Positions 53,297-62,084 of a DNA stretch of 64,000 bases are shown piece by piece. The DNA lies in contig NZ_JBMDYO010000002.1 in the NCBI RefSeq assembly GCF_049310885.1, positions 310,001 through 374,000 of the forward strand. Direction: 5' to 3'. Source of the DNA: CAYZJV01 sp049310885. GTDB taxonomy: Bacteria > Spirochaetota > Spirochaetia > Sphaerochaetales > Sphaerochaetaceae. Numbering within the stretch: the stretch's first letter is position 1; each line of letters opens with the position of its first letter. Position numbers and translations under genes: made by a program. Under the pieces are notes generated by a model. The model was not told where the DNA came from and made no database searches. It worked only from the letters and a program-made list of their open reading frames with translations.

Positions 53297-54352
53297 TCAA
53301 TCACCAACCACTCGCTTCACTTCGAATGGACGGCCGCCATTGGCTGTCATAATCTTTATTTCAGGGCGGAGCATGACATGCTCGGGAAACCCTTCCCTAT
53401 CGCCCTTGAGACGCTTTAGCAACAATGTAGCTACTTCCTGCCCTATCCTCTCCAGTGGCTGGGCTACAGCATAGTGGCAGAGCTTCAATAAGGGAGCATA
53501 TGCGAGAAAGTCGAAACTTGCGAACACCAGTCGATCATAGATGTCCTGCTGTACATGCTCCATAGCGTATGAGGTAGCCCCAAGGTGGAGAGAATCGTTC
53601 GCCACAAAAAAGGCATTAGGGTGGTCGGGTTCTTTCAAAGCTCGTTGCAGAAGTTTTCCTCCGGCACTTTGCACCATGGCACCCTCGTGAAGGACGAATT
53701 TCTCTTCTACGGAAAGACCGAATTCCTCCATCGCAGCATAGAAACCGTACAGACGCTCTCCTGCGGTATGGATAGCGGGATCACCACCAATGAAACCGAT
53801 CCTCGTATGACCTTCGGCCTTCAAGGCATGGATCATCTGCCGCACACCGTAGCGGTTGTCGGTGAGTACGGAGTCGACCTCCAGACCTTGGATCCGACGG
53901 TCAACCATCACCAGAGGAATGTTAGCGACTGCTTTGCTAAGGAAGTGATCACCTTCGGCACCGGCGGGCATGACCACCAGGCCATCTACATTGCGTTCAA
54001 TGAGGACTTGCAGCTTGCGCTTCTCTTCGGCAACTGAGTCGTTTGATGATCCTATGATCATCGTATATCCCATCGGTGCGAGTATACGCTCCATGGCCTC
54101 TACAACCTCCATGAAGAAGACGTTGCTCAACTCAGGGGCGATAATACCGATAGTCTTGGTATGGCGGACCTTCAAGGAACGGGCGACTTCGTTGCGGTTG
54201 TATCCCAGTTCACGCATCACTTCGGTCACACGCTTTCGCGTCTGCTCAGTAACCGCGAGATTATGGTTCAACACACGGGAAACTGTCGCTATCGACACAC
54301 CTGCCGCTTGCGCAACTTCCTTTATCGTCACATGCCCTTGATCTTCCACCAT
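53297..54352 (-). CDS. LacI family transcriptional regulator
   Basis: 351 aa. N-terminal HTH TIKEVAQAAGVSIATVSRVLN with the hinge helix NRNEVARSLKVRHTKTIG, then a ribose-type ligand domain (IGIIAPELSNVFFMEVVEAM, DGLVVMPAGAEG, RIGFIGGDPAIHTAGERL). Probably a repressor of the adjacent sugar ABC transporter operon, which carries a perfect LacI-type palindrome upstream. ATG at 54352 with GAAGGA upstream, right after the operon's terminator, so it may be expressed by readthrough. Confidence 0.93.
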   Translation of the reverse strand: MVEDQGHVTIKEVAQAAGVSIATVSRVLNHNLAVTEQTRKRVTEVMRELGYNRNEVARSLKVRHTKTIGIIAPELSNVFFMEVVEAMERILAPMGYTMIIGSSNDSVAEEKRKLQVLIERNVDGLVVMPAGAEGDHFLSKAVANIPLVMVDRRIQGLEVDSVLTDNRYGVRQMIHALKAEGHTRIGFIGGDPAIHTAGERLYGFYAAMEEFGLSVEEKFVLHEGAMVQSAGGKLLQRALKEPDHPNAFFVANDSLHLGATSYAMEHVQQDIYDRLVFASFDFLAYAPLLKLCHYAVAQPLERIGQEVATLLLKRLKGDREGFPEHVMLRPEIKIMTANGGRPFEVKRVVGD

Positions 54353-54369
54353 GGTTTTCCTTCAAAAAT

Positions 54370-54403
54370 GGGGGTCCTACCAGCACTGGTGCCGGGGACC
54401 CCC
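54370..54403 (-). terminator. rho-independent terminator after the binding-protein gene
   Basis: 8-bp G+C stem GGGGGTCC/GGACCCCC (54370-54377 with 54396-54403) enclosing a small ACCAG/CTGGT hairpin, followed on the minus strand by ATTTTTG. Separates the transporter operon from the lacI-like gene; partial readthrough would express the regulator. Confidence 0.75.
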
Positions 54404-54446
54404 GTCTGTTTCACAGTCGGACGCCCGAAATGGCGTCACTCAAGCA

Positions 54447-55541
54447 TCAATCGTAGAGAAGACCCTTGATATCGGCATCATCCATGTTCTGATATGTGTA
54501 GAACTTAGCACCGGTATCGACATCAGCGACAGACTCGCCCTTGTAGGCCTTGAAAGCCAATTCGACAGCCTTGTAACCGATCATGTAGGGATCCTGGGTG
54601 ATCGAACCGAGGAAGTACTGGTTGCGGACAGCGTTCTTCTGGGCAGCGCCGGCGTCATAACCGATAACGACCACATCTTTCAATTCGGATCTGCTCTTCA
54701 AGGTAGCACCATCGTTAGTTGCGGCAAGAAGACCCTTTACGGTAGCTTCGTTAGAACAGAAGATACCGAGAACTCTGTCACTAGAGACTTTGTTCAACAC
54801 TGCCTGTGCGGCATTGGTTGCATCGGTCATAGCTGCGGATGCGGGAACGACCATCTCGATGAAGACTTTCTTACCCGATGTGGGGCTGTCTGCAGCGATG
54901 TAAGCGGTATTACCGATTACAGAGATGTCACTCTTTGACAACTTGGACTGCTCATCGATGAGCTTGACCATGGTGTCGCGGAATCCTTTACCACGGCTGA
55001 GCAACGATTCACCGGAAGCATCCTGGTTCATGACCACGATCTTCACAGGTCTGGCTTCGGTAGCAGCTTCGATCTTCGGCTTGATGACTTCGAACATCTT
55101 CTCTGCTGCAACACCGGCTGCGGCATAGTTGTTCGTTGATGCATTTGCCCAGATCGAGCCTTCGGGAGCTTCAGGAACACCGGAGTCGAAACCGATTACG
55201 GGAATTCCCTGGTTCTTGGTCTGCTGGAGCTGGTCGAGAACCGCACTGGTATTGAGAGCTGCCAAGGCGATAGCCACGGGGTTCTTTGCCATTGCATTGT
55301 TCAACATTTCGACCTGGATCTGAACATCACTCTCTGAAGGAGGTCCTTCGAATGTGATGTCGACACCATACTCTTCAGCGGCTGCATTGGCACCCAACTT
55401 TACCTGCTGCCAGAAATCGTGTTGCTCTCCCTTGGAGACAACTGCGATATACGGCTTGCCTTCCTGTGTACCCTGTGCGAACAACGGGGTCAACGAGGCT
55501 AAGACAACCAGAGCCAAAAGAACGACTAAGGTTTTTTTCAT
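54447..55541 (-). CDS. sugar ABC transporter substrate-binding protein (RbsB family)
   Basis: 364 aa. Signal peptide MKKTLVVLLALVVLASLTPL with cleavage near LFA-QG. Periplasmic-binding fold type I: YIAVVSKGEQHDFWQQVKLGA, VDITFEGPPSESD, IPVIGFDSGVPEAP and VVIGYDAGAAQKNAV, ending with the EEITQDPYMIGYKAVE-type helix (SITQDPYMIGYKAVELA). Ribose/galactose/xylose-like sugars are typical ligands. ATG 55541 chosen because GGAGGG precedes it by 7 nt; an in-frame upstream extension lacks this and has no signal-peptide logic. Last gene of the ATPase-permease-binding protein operon, ~75 nt after the permease. Confidence 0.94.
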   Translation of the reverse strand: MKKTLVVLLALVVLASLTPLFAQGTQEGKPYIAVVSKGEQHDFWQQVKLGANAAAEEYGVDITFEGPPSESDVQIQVEMLNNAMAKNPVAIALAALNTSAVLDQLQQTKNQGIPVIGFDSGVPEAPEGSIWANASTNNYAAAGVAAEKMFEVIKPKIEAATEARPVKIVVMNQDASGESLLSRGKGFRDTMVKLIDEQSKLSKSDISVIGNTAYIAADSPTSGKKVFIEMVVPASAAMTDATNAAQAVLNKVSSDRVLGIFCSNEATVKGLLAATNDGATLKSRSELKDVVVIGYDAGAAQKNAVRNQYFLGSITQDPYMIGYKAVELAFKAYKGESVADVDTGAKFYTYQNMDDADIKGLLYD

Positions 55542-55616
55542 AAATACCCTCCTGTTTGTTCCAAGAGCATGCGCTCCTGGAAATTTTCGTATGTTCAAAC
55601 GGACAGACAACAGCTG

Positions 55617-56801
55617 TTACCGTTTTTCAAAACCCTTCTCTGCCTTACGCAATGCGGTGGCTTCGGCCTTCTCTTCCCGCTTCATCTTTGCGTAGGTCTG
55701 TTTCATCTCAGCCTTCAATGCGTTTACCTTCTCAGGTGACGATTCGGCTGCGATCTTCTGCATCATCTCTTCCTTGTACTTCGCCGAGGGAGAGAGAATA
55801 CGGACTTCGGTAGACTTCTTGGTCCGGTAGATATCGAGCATTACCGCACCGAGTACTACTACTCCGGTAAAGAATGTCTGGTACTGTGACTGCAGATCCA
55901 TAGATGGCAGCCCTGCCCTCAAGACACTCATGATATAGACACCGATCATTGTTCCGAAAACGCTACCGGCACCACCGCTCAGACTCGTTCCACCGATAAC
56001 CGCACCAGCGATAGCGTAGAGTTCGAAGCCCTGTCCTTGGGCTGGCATGACTGTGGTATAGACTGCAGCGAATGCGATACCACCCATACCGGCGAGGAAA
56101 CCGCTGACCACATAGGCCATCATCTCCCACTTTGCCACATTGACACCACTGAGGCGTGCAGCCTCTTTATTGGATCCTACGGCGAAGATATAGCGTCCCA
56201 TCTTCGTTCGAGTAAGGATCACATAGGCTATGAATGCTGTACCGAAGAGGACCAAGGCTCCTGTCGGGAACGATGAATTGTCTTCTGCGATGAATTTGAA
56301 AATTCCCTTGAACCAACTGTCCTCGGCACCACGGGCAGGGAATGTTGCGCTACGCACATTCGAGACGATCGATCCGGTACCCAAGCTGATCATCATGGTT
56401 CCCAAGGTAGCAATGAATGGAGGCAATCCGAGTCGGCTTACCATGAGTCCGTTGAACAGACCGAAGGAGGTGGATACTACAAGGATCAATATGAGTGAAA
56501 GCCACATTGGCCAACCCCAAGTCTTGTATGCCGTTCCACCAATAATGGTGGCTGCCATCATCACCGTTCCACAAGAGAGGTCGATTCCTCCAGTTATGAT
56601 TACAAACGTTACTCCAATTGCGATGAACCCAATGTAATAGGATGAGTCCAGAATATTCACCAACGTCGTATAGGAAAAGAAGTTCCTTCCGAACAGGGCA
56701 AAGAATGCATATACGATAACCAATGCAAGGGGTGCGAGCAGTTTCTGCATATTGAGCCCTTTGCGCTTCTCATTCAACTCGACAGTATCTTTGACTTCCA
56801 T
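55617..56801 (-). CDS. sugar ABC transporter permease (RbsC/MglC-like)
   Basis: 394 aa, eight or so membrane helices. FVIITGGIDLSCGTVMMAAT, GLPPFIATLGTMM, YIFAVGSNKEAARLSGV and GAVIGGTSLSGGAGSVFGTMIG are the CUT2 permease motifs. ATG at 56801 with AGGAGA upstream, 11 nt after the ATPase stop; an upstream in-frame stretch overlapping the ATPase gene lacks a site. Odd feature: the last ~60 residues, after VRILSPSAKYKEE, form a highly charged Lys/Glu/Ala helix not found on ordinary RbsC. Confidence 0.93.
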   Translation of the reverse strand: MEVKDTVELNEKRKGLNMQKLLAPLALVIVYAFFALFGRNFFSYTTLVNILDSSYYIGFIAIGVTFVIITGGIDLSCGTVMMAATIIGGTAYKTWGWPMWLSLILILVVSTSFGLFNGLMVSRLGLPPFIATLGTMMISLGTGSIVSNVRSATFPARGAEDSWFKGIFKFIAEDNSSFPTGALVLFGTAFIAYVILTRTKMGRYIFAVGSNKEAARLSGVNVAKWEMMAYVVSGFLAGMGGIAFAAVYTTVMPAQGQGFELYAIAGAVIGGTSLSGGAGSVFGTMIGVYIMSVLRAGLPSMDLQSQYQTFFTGVVVLGAVMLDIYRTKKSTEVRILSPSAKYKEEMMQKIAAESSPEKVNALKAEMKQTYAKMKREEKAEATALRKAEKGFEKR

Positions 56802-56812
56802 ATAGGGTTCTC

Positions 56813-58309
56813 CTATCCACGTTGGGTCGCCAGGGCCATAATCTTCTCCTGGGTCGCCTCTTCGATATCGACAAATCCGGTGAGCTTTCCTTCGCACATA
56901 ACTGCAATCCTATCGCTCATCCGCAACACTTCATTCAATTCACTACTGATCATGATGATCGACTTACCCTCTGCGGCAAGTTCGTTCATCAGGTGATAGA
57001 TTTCACTCTTTGCTCCTACGTCGATTCCTCTGGTTGGTTCATCGAAGATCAGAATGGAGCTGTTCTTGATCAACCATTTCGCAATAACAACTTTCTGCTG
57101 GTTTCCACCTGAGAGGTTGTTTACAAATTGGTCCAACGAGGGGGTCTTCACCTTCAGCTTATTCACGTACTCTAAGGCTACTTCCTCCAACTCCTTACGG
57201 GGAAGGAAGAATCCTGGAGACAAATCCTCATACGATGCCATGACGGCATTTTCGGCGACTGAGAGTTTTACAGCCAGTCCAAAACGCTTGCGGTCCTCAC
57301 TCAGGTAGCCAATTCCGTTTCTTACTGCATCCATGGGAGAATCTATGATGACTTTCTTTCCGTTCACATAGATATCGCCAGATGCCTTGTCGGCTCCGAA
57401 CAATGCTCTCATGGACTCTGTCCGTCCTGCACCCATGAGTCCTGCAAACCCTAGGATCTCACCTTTTTTCAACTCAAATGAGACATTCTGCACCTGACGA
57501 CCGGCATTCAGGTTATCCACCTTCAGTACCACAGGAGCATCGGAGGGAACATTACTTTTGCTCTTTGGCTTTTCATAGATGACACGACCAACCATCATAT
57601 TGATCATCTCTTCTTTGCTCAGTTCCTGGGTTTCTTTGGTTCCCACATACTCTCCATCGCGAAGGACTGTTACCCTATCGGTAATCACGCCAATCTCATC
57701 GAGGCGGTGGCTTATGTAGATCATCCCAACGCCCTGGGTGGCCAAATCGCGCATGATGGCGAACAGATCGGCAATCTCCCTTTCGGTAAGTGCGGCTGAC
57801 GGCTCATCGAGAATGAGCACTTTCAGATTGTGTGAGACCGCTTTTGCTATCTCTACCATTTGTTGCTTACCGACGGTCAAATCACTTACTTTCTCTTCAG
57901 GGTCGATATTCATGTGCAATCGCTCGAACAACTCTATCGCACGCTGATTCTGGGCTTTCTCGTCCAAGAACCATTTACCCCTTCTGGTCGATTCTCGACC
58001 AATAAAGAGGTTCTGGGCAACCGTAAGGTGTTCCATCATATTCAGTTCCTGGTGGACGATCGCTATTCCGGCATCCAAGGCCTCTTTCGGCCCTTGGGGA
58101 TTGAACAATTTACCCATGTAATGGATTTCGCCAGAGTCTTTGGGGAAAATTCCGGTCAGCGCCTTCATCAGGGTCGATTTCCCTGCTCCGTTTTCTCCTA
58201 CAAGAGCATGGATCTCCCCGGCGCGCAACTCGAAATCGACACCCTTGAGTGCATGGACACCAGAAAATCGCTTATCTATGTCTTTCATGGAAAGCACTAC
58301 GTCTCTCAC
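56813..58309 (-). CDS. sugar ABC transporter ATP-binding protein (RbsA/MglA-like, two ATPase domains)
   Basis: 498 aa. First domain: GENGAGKSTLMKAL (Walker A), LTVGKQQMVEIAKAVS and VLILDEPSAALTE (Walker B). Second domain: degenerate Walker A GFAGLMGAGRTESMRALFG as usual in this family, NLSGGNQQKVVIAKWL (signature) and ILIFDEPTRGIDVGAK. It powers uptake of a pentose or hexose with the permease and RbsB-type protein downstream. GTG at 58309 is chosen: AAGGAGA lies 8 nt before it, and this same motif would be inside the reading frame if the ATG at 58327 were used. Confidence 0.94.
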   Translation of the reverse strand: MRDVVLSMKDIDKRFSGVHALKGVDFELRAGEIHALVGENGAGKSTLMKALTGIFPKDSGEIHYMGKLFNPQGPKEALDAGIAIVHQELNMMEHLTVAQNLFIGRESTRRGKWFLDEKAQNQRAIELFERLHMNIDPEEKVSDLTVGKQQMVEIAKAVSHNLKVLILDEPSAALTEREIADLFAIMRDLATQGVGMIYISHRLDEIGVITDRVTVLRDGEYVGTKETQELSKEEMINMMVGRVIYEKPKSKSNVPSDAPVVLKVDNLNAGRQVQNVSFELKKGEILGFAGLMGAGRTESMRALFGADKASGDIYVNGKKVIIDSPMDAVRNGIGYLSEDRKRFGLAVKLSVAENAVMASYEDLSPGFFLPRKELEEVALEYVNKLKVKTPSLDQFVNNLSGGNQQKVVIAKWLIKNSSILIFDEPTRGIDVGAKSEIYHLMNELAAEGKSIIMISSELNEVLRMSDRIAVMCEGKLTGFVDIEEATQEKIMALATQRG

Positions 58310-58369
58310 TGTCGTTTCTCCTTGCATATTCCCATGTTCACACGGGTTCCGGCAGTTGTCAAGAAAAAT

Positions 58370-58385
58370 TTGTAAACGTTTACAA
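58370..58385. promoter_or_regulatory. LacI-type operator upstream of the ABC transporter operon
   Basis: Perfect 16-bp palindrome TTGTAAACGTTTACAA with the central CG typical of LacI/GalR-family sites. It lies 60 bp before the ATPase start, next to a minus-strand -35 like TTGACA at 58357-58362 (its -10, GAACAT, is weak). Probable binding site of the LacI protein at 53297-54352. Confidence 0.75.
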
Positions 58386-58668
58386 TCTTTTTCTAGATCA
58401 CCACACCCCTACCAATCCATACCATTTGCCAGACTATAAAATAGAAGAAAACATGCCAATTAGGTAAAAACACCCATAGGCATAGGTACTTTTGGTATCT
58501 TTCCTAGAGCAAAAAGTCGCTTCATCATGAACTATCCTCTAAGGAGGCCGAAAGTACATGCAAGCAAGCTTTAGTTGCCTGTACCCACGGTTGCCAGATA
58601 TGTTTCCGGTGGGGTAAGGTATTACATGGGAATACCATCTGGTTCTTACGAACCTACGATCGATTACT
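58386..58668. other. intergenic region upstream of the RDD gene, possible structured leader
   Basis: No large ORF. Left part carries the upstream DNA of the ABC operon (a minus-strand TATAGT at 58433-58438). Right part (58490-58660) has a good AAGGAGG followed by a 19-codon ORF starting near 58558 (MQASFSCLYPRLPDMFPVG, then stop) and an imperfect hairpin over its first codons (GTACATGCAA with TTGCCTGTAC). It did not match a riboswitch class I know. Confidence 0.35.
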
Positions 58669-59142
58669 ATGGGAAAGAAAATGGAAGTCTATGGGAATGA
58701 TATCATGATAGGAAACGGTTCGACATATGCTTCATTTCTCCGGCGCATGGGTGCCTACCTTATCGATCTCCTGGTAAGCCTTCTTTTCATGCTTCCCTTA
58801 TTTATTTGGTATGGACGTGGACTGTTCAGCGACCAAAGCGGTCTCTATCTTCTCGGTTACAGTCTTTATCTGGTGCTGGGGATATTCGTCATCCGACTGC
58901 TCTATCTGGTAATCGGGTGGAGCACTCTGAGGGGAACTTTGGGATGTCGCGCAATGCGTATCATTGTGCTAACCACTGCAGGAACACGGCTATCTGTGGG
59001 AAGATCATGCATCCGCTACCTCGCGCTTCTGGTTTCTGCAGCGCTCTTCGGAATGGGTTGGATCACTATCCTGCTAACCCCAAGAAGGCAAGCCATCCAT
59101 GATTATCTGGCTTCTACAATCGTACTGGATAGAAGGAATTGA
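58669..59142 (+). CDS. RDD family membrane protein
   Basis: 157 aa. FLRRMGAYLIDLLVSLLFML has the Arg and Asp residues that name the RDD domain; RGTLGCRAMRIIVLT and RRQAIHDYLASTIVLDR are the remaining conserved segments. About three or four membrane helices. Function unknown; RDD proteins are sometimes transport-like. The start is uncertain: no strong Shine-Dalgarno precedes the ATG at 58669, and an ATG at 58681 is in frame. Convergent with the AAA/DUF4143 gene. Confidence 0.85.
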   Translation: MGKKMEVYGNDIMIGNGSTYASFLRRMGAYLIDLLVSLLFMLPLFIWYGRGLFSDQSGLYLLGYSLYLVLGIFVIRLLYLVIGWSTLRGTLGCRAMRIIVLTTAGTRLSVGRSCIRYLALLVSAALFGMGWITILLTPRRQAIHDYLASTIVLDRRN

Positions 59143-59180
59143 CAGAGTATCGATCCGTTACCCCAATGGTGAATATAATA

Positions 59181-60482
59181 CTAGAGGAACATGACCATAT
59201 ATAGTGGTAGATAACTGATATTACGGTCTTTATGCACCTGTCCCCTGTGCAGGACTATCGCTTCTGGTATATGTTCTCTATGCAAATCCATGAGGTGGGT
59301 AAGCGAAGGATGTTTGGAGTAGTCTTTTCCCGATTTCACCTCCACGGGTAAGACCGCATGGGATTCATGTATTAGGAAGTCGACTTCCAACCTTCCCTTG
59401 ACATCCCAATAATGCAGATTATACCCGCGCTTGACCAACAAATCAGCGATTGCATTTTCCACAATCGCACCTTCGTTTATCTGAAGATCTCCAGCCAAAA
59501 TCGCTGATTGAATATTACCGAGTGACATTGATGAGAGTAAACCTGTATCGCGCATGAAAAATTTGAAGATATTTCTTTTCTCATTCAATTCGAAGGGGAT
59601 TTCAGGACTTGTCACATTATAACAAAAGGTAGCGATTCCAGCATCATAGAGCCACATAATGGCATCATGATACGTACGACTCCTCGCATTTGGATCGATA
59701 TCCGATAATTTGAATCTTTTATTCTTCTCCATCAATTGTGCTGGAATGGAATCAAATACGCGTTTTGCTTCACCTTTCCGTTTTTCGGCATATTTGGAAA
59801 TATCGTCCCTGTAACTCTGGACAATACTTCGTTGCCGCATCAAAACCCCTCCAAACTCCCTACTCTTCAAGTATTCCATCACTACAGCAGGCATGCCTCC
59901 AACAATCATATACTTTTTGAAAAGATCCATCAGTCTGGTATTGATATAGTCATCAACTGGCTTGCGAAGGAGGAACGATTGATGCACCGAGGCTATTGTC
60001 TCCTCAGGTACCCCATTGGCCCAAAGGAATTCTTCAAAATCCAAAGAATGCATCTCTATCCTATGTTCGAATCCAACGGGATACGAGGACACTTCCCTAT
60101 AATTGATGCCCAACAAGGATCCACTTGCAATGATATCCAAACGACCATCTTCCACGAGAAATTTCAATGCCGTACGGGCTTGGGGGCAACTTTGGATTTC
60201 ATCCAAAAATAACAAAGTCTTATGGGGAATGATGCGACCTAGACCGGAAACACTTATCTTCTCTATAAGAGTATCGGCATCCAAATCACCAGAAAATATC
60301 TGTTTCAGACTTGGTTTGGCTTCGAAATTCATTTCCAGTACCGCCGGATAGTATCGCTTGGCAAAAGAACGGATAGAGGTGGTCTTGCCTACTTGCCGTG
60401 CACCCATGATCATGAGTGCTGGTTTTCCAGTAGTCAGCTCATACCATTCAAGCATACGGTTTTCTATCTTTCTTTTAAGCAT
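59181..60482 (-). CDS. AAA_14/DUF4143 ATP-binding protein
   Basis: 433 aa. Walker A GARQVGKTTSIRSF, Walker B LLFLDEIQSCPQAR, sensor IIASGSLLGINY, then a winged-helix-like middle and the DUF4143 domain with nuclease-like EVKSG (VENAIADLLVKRGYNLHYWD, LEVDFLIHE, PVEVKSGKDYSKHP). Widespread, often in multiple copies and in mobile contexts; role unknown. ATG at 60482 with AGAGG at 9 nt is preferred over the TTG three codons upstream. Own promoter with two repeat elements. Confidence 0.92.
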   Translation of the reverse strand: MLKRKIENRMLEWYELTTGKPALMIMGARQVGKTTSIRSFAKRYYPAVLEMNFEAKPSLKQIFSGDLDADTLIEKISVSGLGRIIPHKTLLFLDEIQSCPQARTALKFLVEDGRLDIIASGSLLGINYREVSSYPVGFEHRIEMHSLDFEEFLWANGVPEETIASVHQSFLLRKPVDDYINTRLMDLFKKYMIVGGMPAVVMEYLKSREFGGVLMRQRSIVQSYRDDISKYAEKRKGEAKRVFDSIPAQLMEKNKRFKLSDIDPNARSRTYHDAIMWLYDAGIATFCYNVTSPEIPFELNEKRNIFKFFMRDTGLLSSMSLGNIQSAILAGDLQINEGAIVENAIADLLVKRGYNLHYWDVKGRLEVDFLIHESHAVLPVEVKSGKDYSKHPSLTHLMDLHREHIPEAIVLHRGQVHKDRNISYLPLYMVMFL

Positions 60483-60519
60483 ATTTAACAACCTCTATAA
60501 TTCTTTATATCTATTGTAT

Positions 60520-60548
60520 ATAATAAACATTATTACACGGTTTTACAA
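60520..60548 (-). promoter_or_regulatory. promoter of the AAA/DUF4143 gene
   Basis: Minus strand -35 TTGTAA (60543-60548), 17-bp spacer, -10 TATTAT (60520-60525), about 40 nt before the ATG. Confidence 0.6.
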
Positions 60549-60579
60549 GTTTTTTCTTAAAATATTGCACGGATTTACA
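60532..60579. repeat. two 16-bp direct repeats overlapping the AAA/DUF4143 promoter
   Basis: ATTACACGGTTTTACA (60532-60547) and ATTGCACGGATTTACA (60564-60579), 14 of 16 identical, 32 bp apart (three helical turns). One copy covers the -35 box, so they look like regulator sites. Confidence 0.5.
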
Positions 60580-60713
60580 CTATTTCCACCCCTTAAAATG
60601 CACGCTTTTGCAGAAAAAAGATCCATTGGGGCAAATTACCTATCCTTTTGGGTAAGAATACCCTTTAGCCATATGTCTGCTGCGACTGCAACATGTAGTC
60701 GGAGGAAAAGAAT

Positions 60714-61919
60714 ATGAAACATGTTAAAGGCAGTAAACGAAGACTTGTTCTTCTTACCCTGGTGATGATAATCCTGATCATGTGTAGTGTCGGATGTGGC
60801 GGTCCCATTACCGGAAGTCTGAGGGGCATGAGAATTTTCGTCACCCGAGGACAGGATGATGTTGCCCGAGGTGCAACAGACAGTTCACGGTATGTTCCGG
60901 CAAGTGGGGATTCCAGTAGCATACCAGGGGATTTTTTCCAGCCAAAGGATATCACGATCGCTTTCGATAAAGTATGGTTTCCTACCCGTACAGCCTACGA
61001 CAGTATGGTTGATGAAGATACCAACGAAGAGAATATCGACGGTGACTGTCTGTTCATCAAAGATCGTGAGACCATTCCTACCGAGGGGTTCTTCAAGCCG
61101 ATTGACAGCTTCACTACGGTAACCGCATCGACAAGTGATGCCTACACTCCCGCTTCCAACCCCGCATACGGAGAAACCTACTACGGTGTTCTGGTGGATA
61201 TCGTCTACTACGAATATGAGATGGAGGATTTCTCCCTCCGTTGGTATACCCAGGACCATGGTGACTATCTTGCGAAGGATGTGCTGATCAAAACACCAGA
61301 TAGCACGGTCTGGGAATTTCCCTACTTTAAGCTCAGCTCTGGCGATCTGACCTTCGTAGTCGAAACTTCCCGGAAAACGGTCTCCCCAGGGAATTTGATG
61401 CAACCTTCCACGAGTGGTGAACACTATTTCTGCATCACCACCGATGGTTTGCAAGATGGCCCAAGTGGCATACGTGATGCATGGGAGTCGTTTTTCGACC
61501 CAATTTTAATTGCAGGACACGCAACGCCATCGAATCCGAACCCGCTTGAAAATCCCAATACGATAAACATCTTCGACGAAGATGAGAACGAGGCGCAATA
61601 TTATCTGTTCCAGATGTGCTTGAACACCGATTCCGATTTCTCCGTCAATCGTTACAATGGATTGCACCTGTCACCAGGAATAACGGCAGATCAAGATGAG
61701 GATGATACCCTCACCTATGCCGCATTCCTCAATATTATCAATACGAACATCAACGACACGGACAACGATGTGCGTGATCCCCTCGATTCCTTCCCTGATG
61801 ATAACTCCTGGATATATACAGGGGTGAGTCCTGTCGGTAGCGGTATGGATACCCGCTTCGGGTACATCGACTTCGAGGACAATCCCCAAGGAGAGTTTTC
61901 CCCAGGAGCCGGCTGGTAA
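60714..61919 (+). CDS. putative lipoprotein of unknown function
   Basis: 401 aa. Basic start then hydrophobic stretch (RLVLLTLVMIILIM) ending at CSVGCGG, a relaxed lipobox of the kind spirochaetes use. The mature protein is acidic and Gly/Ser/Thr-rich, likely all-beta, with no domain I recognise; a stretch NTINIFDEDENEAQYYLFQM and a run of Asp/Asn-rich loops (DQDEDDTLT, TNINDTDNDVRDP) suggest calcium-binding type loops. Good Shine-Dalgarno CGGAGG. The DUF4382 lipoprotein follows 165 nt later. Confidence 0.8.
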   Translation: MKHVKGSKRRLVLLTLVMIILIMCSVGCGGPITGSLRGMRIFVTRGQDDVARGATDSSRYVPASGDSSSIPGDFFQPKDITIAFDKVWFPTRTAYDSMVDEDTNEENIDGDCLFIKDRETIPTEGFFKPIDSFTTVTASTSDAYTPASNPAYGETYYGVLVDIVYYEYEMEDFSLRWYTQDHGDYLAKDVLIKTPDSTVWEFPYFKLSSGDLTFVVETSRKTVSPGNLMQPSTSGEHYFCITTDGLQDGPSGIRDAWESFFDPILIAGHATPSNPNPLENPNTINIFDEDENEAQYYLFQMCLNTDSDFSVNRYNGLHLSPGITADQDEDDTLTYAAFLNIINTNINDTDNDVRDPLDSFPDDNSWIYTGVSPVGSGMDTRFGYIDFEDNPQGEFSPGAGW

Positions 61920-62084
61920 CTTGCATTTTGCTGAAACCGATTTCCCGTTGTTGCGTATAGGTTGGTAAGCCGGTCGTAAGTGATCGGTGAAAGACAATCT
62001 GCACTGTCGCATCCGTAACGATGCATGAAAGTGCGGATTCCATATCAACCAATGGGAAATTATTTCTCATGAAGGAGCAAGAAA

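Noticed and set aside
58490..58660. Cyclic-di-GMP or other riboswitch before the RDD gene
   Set aside because: The conserved core segments of the classes I could recall are absent.
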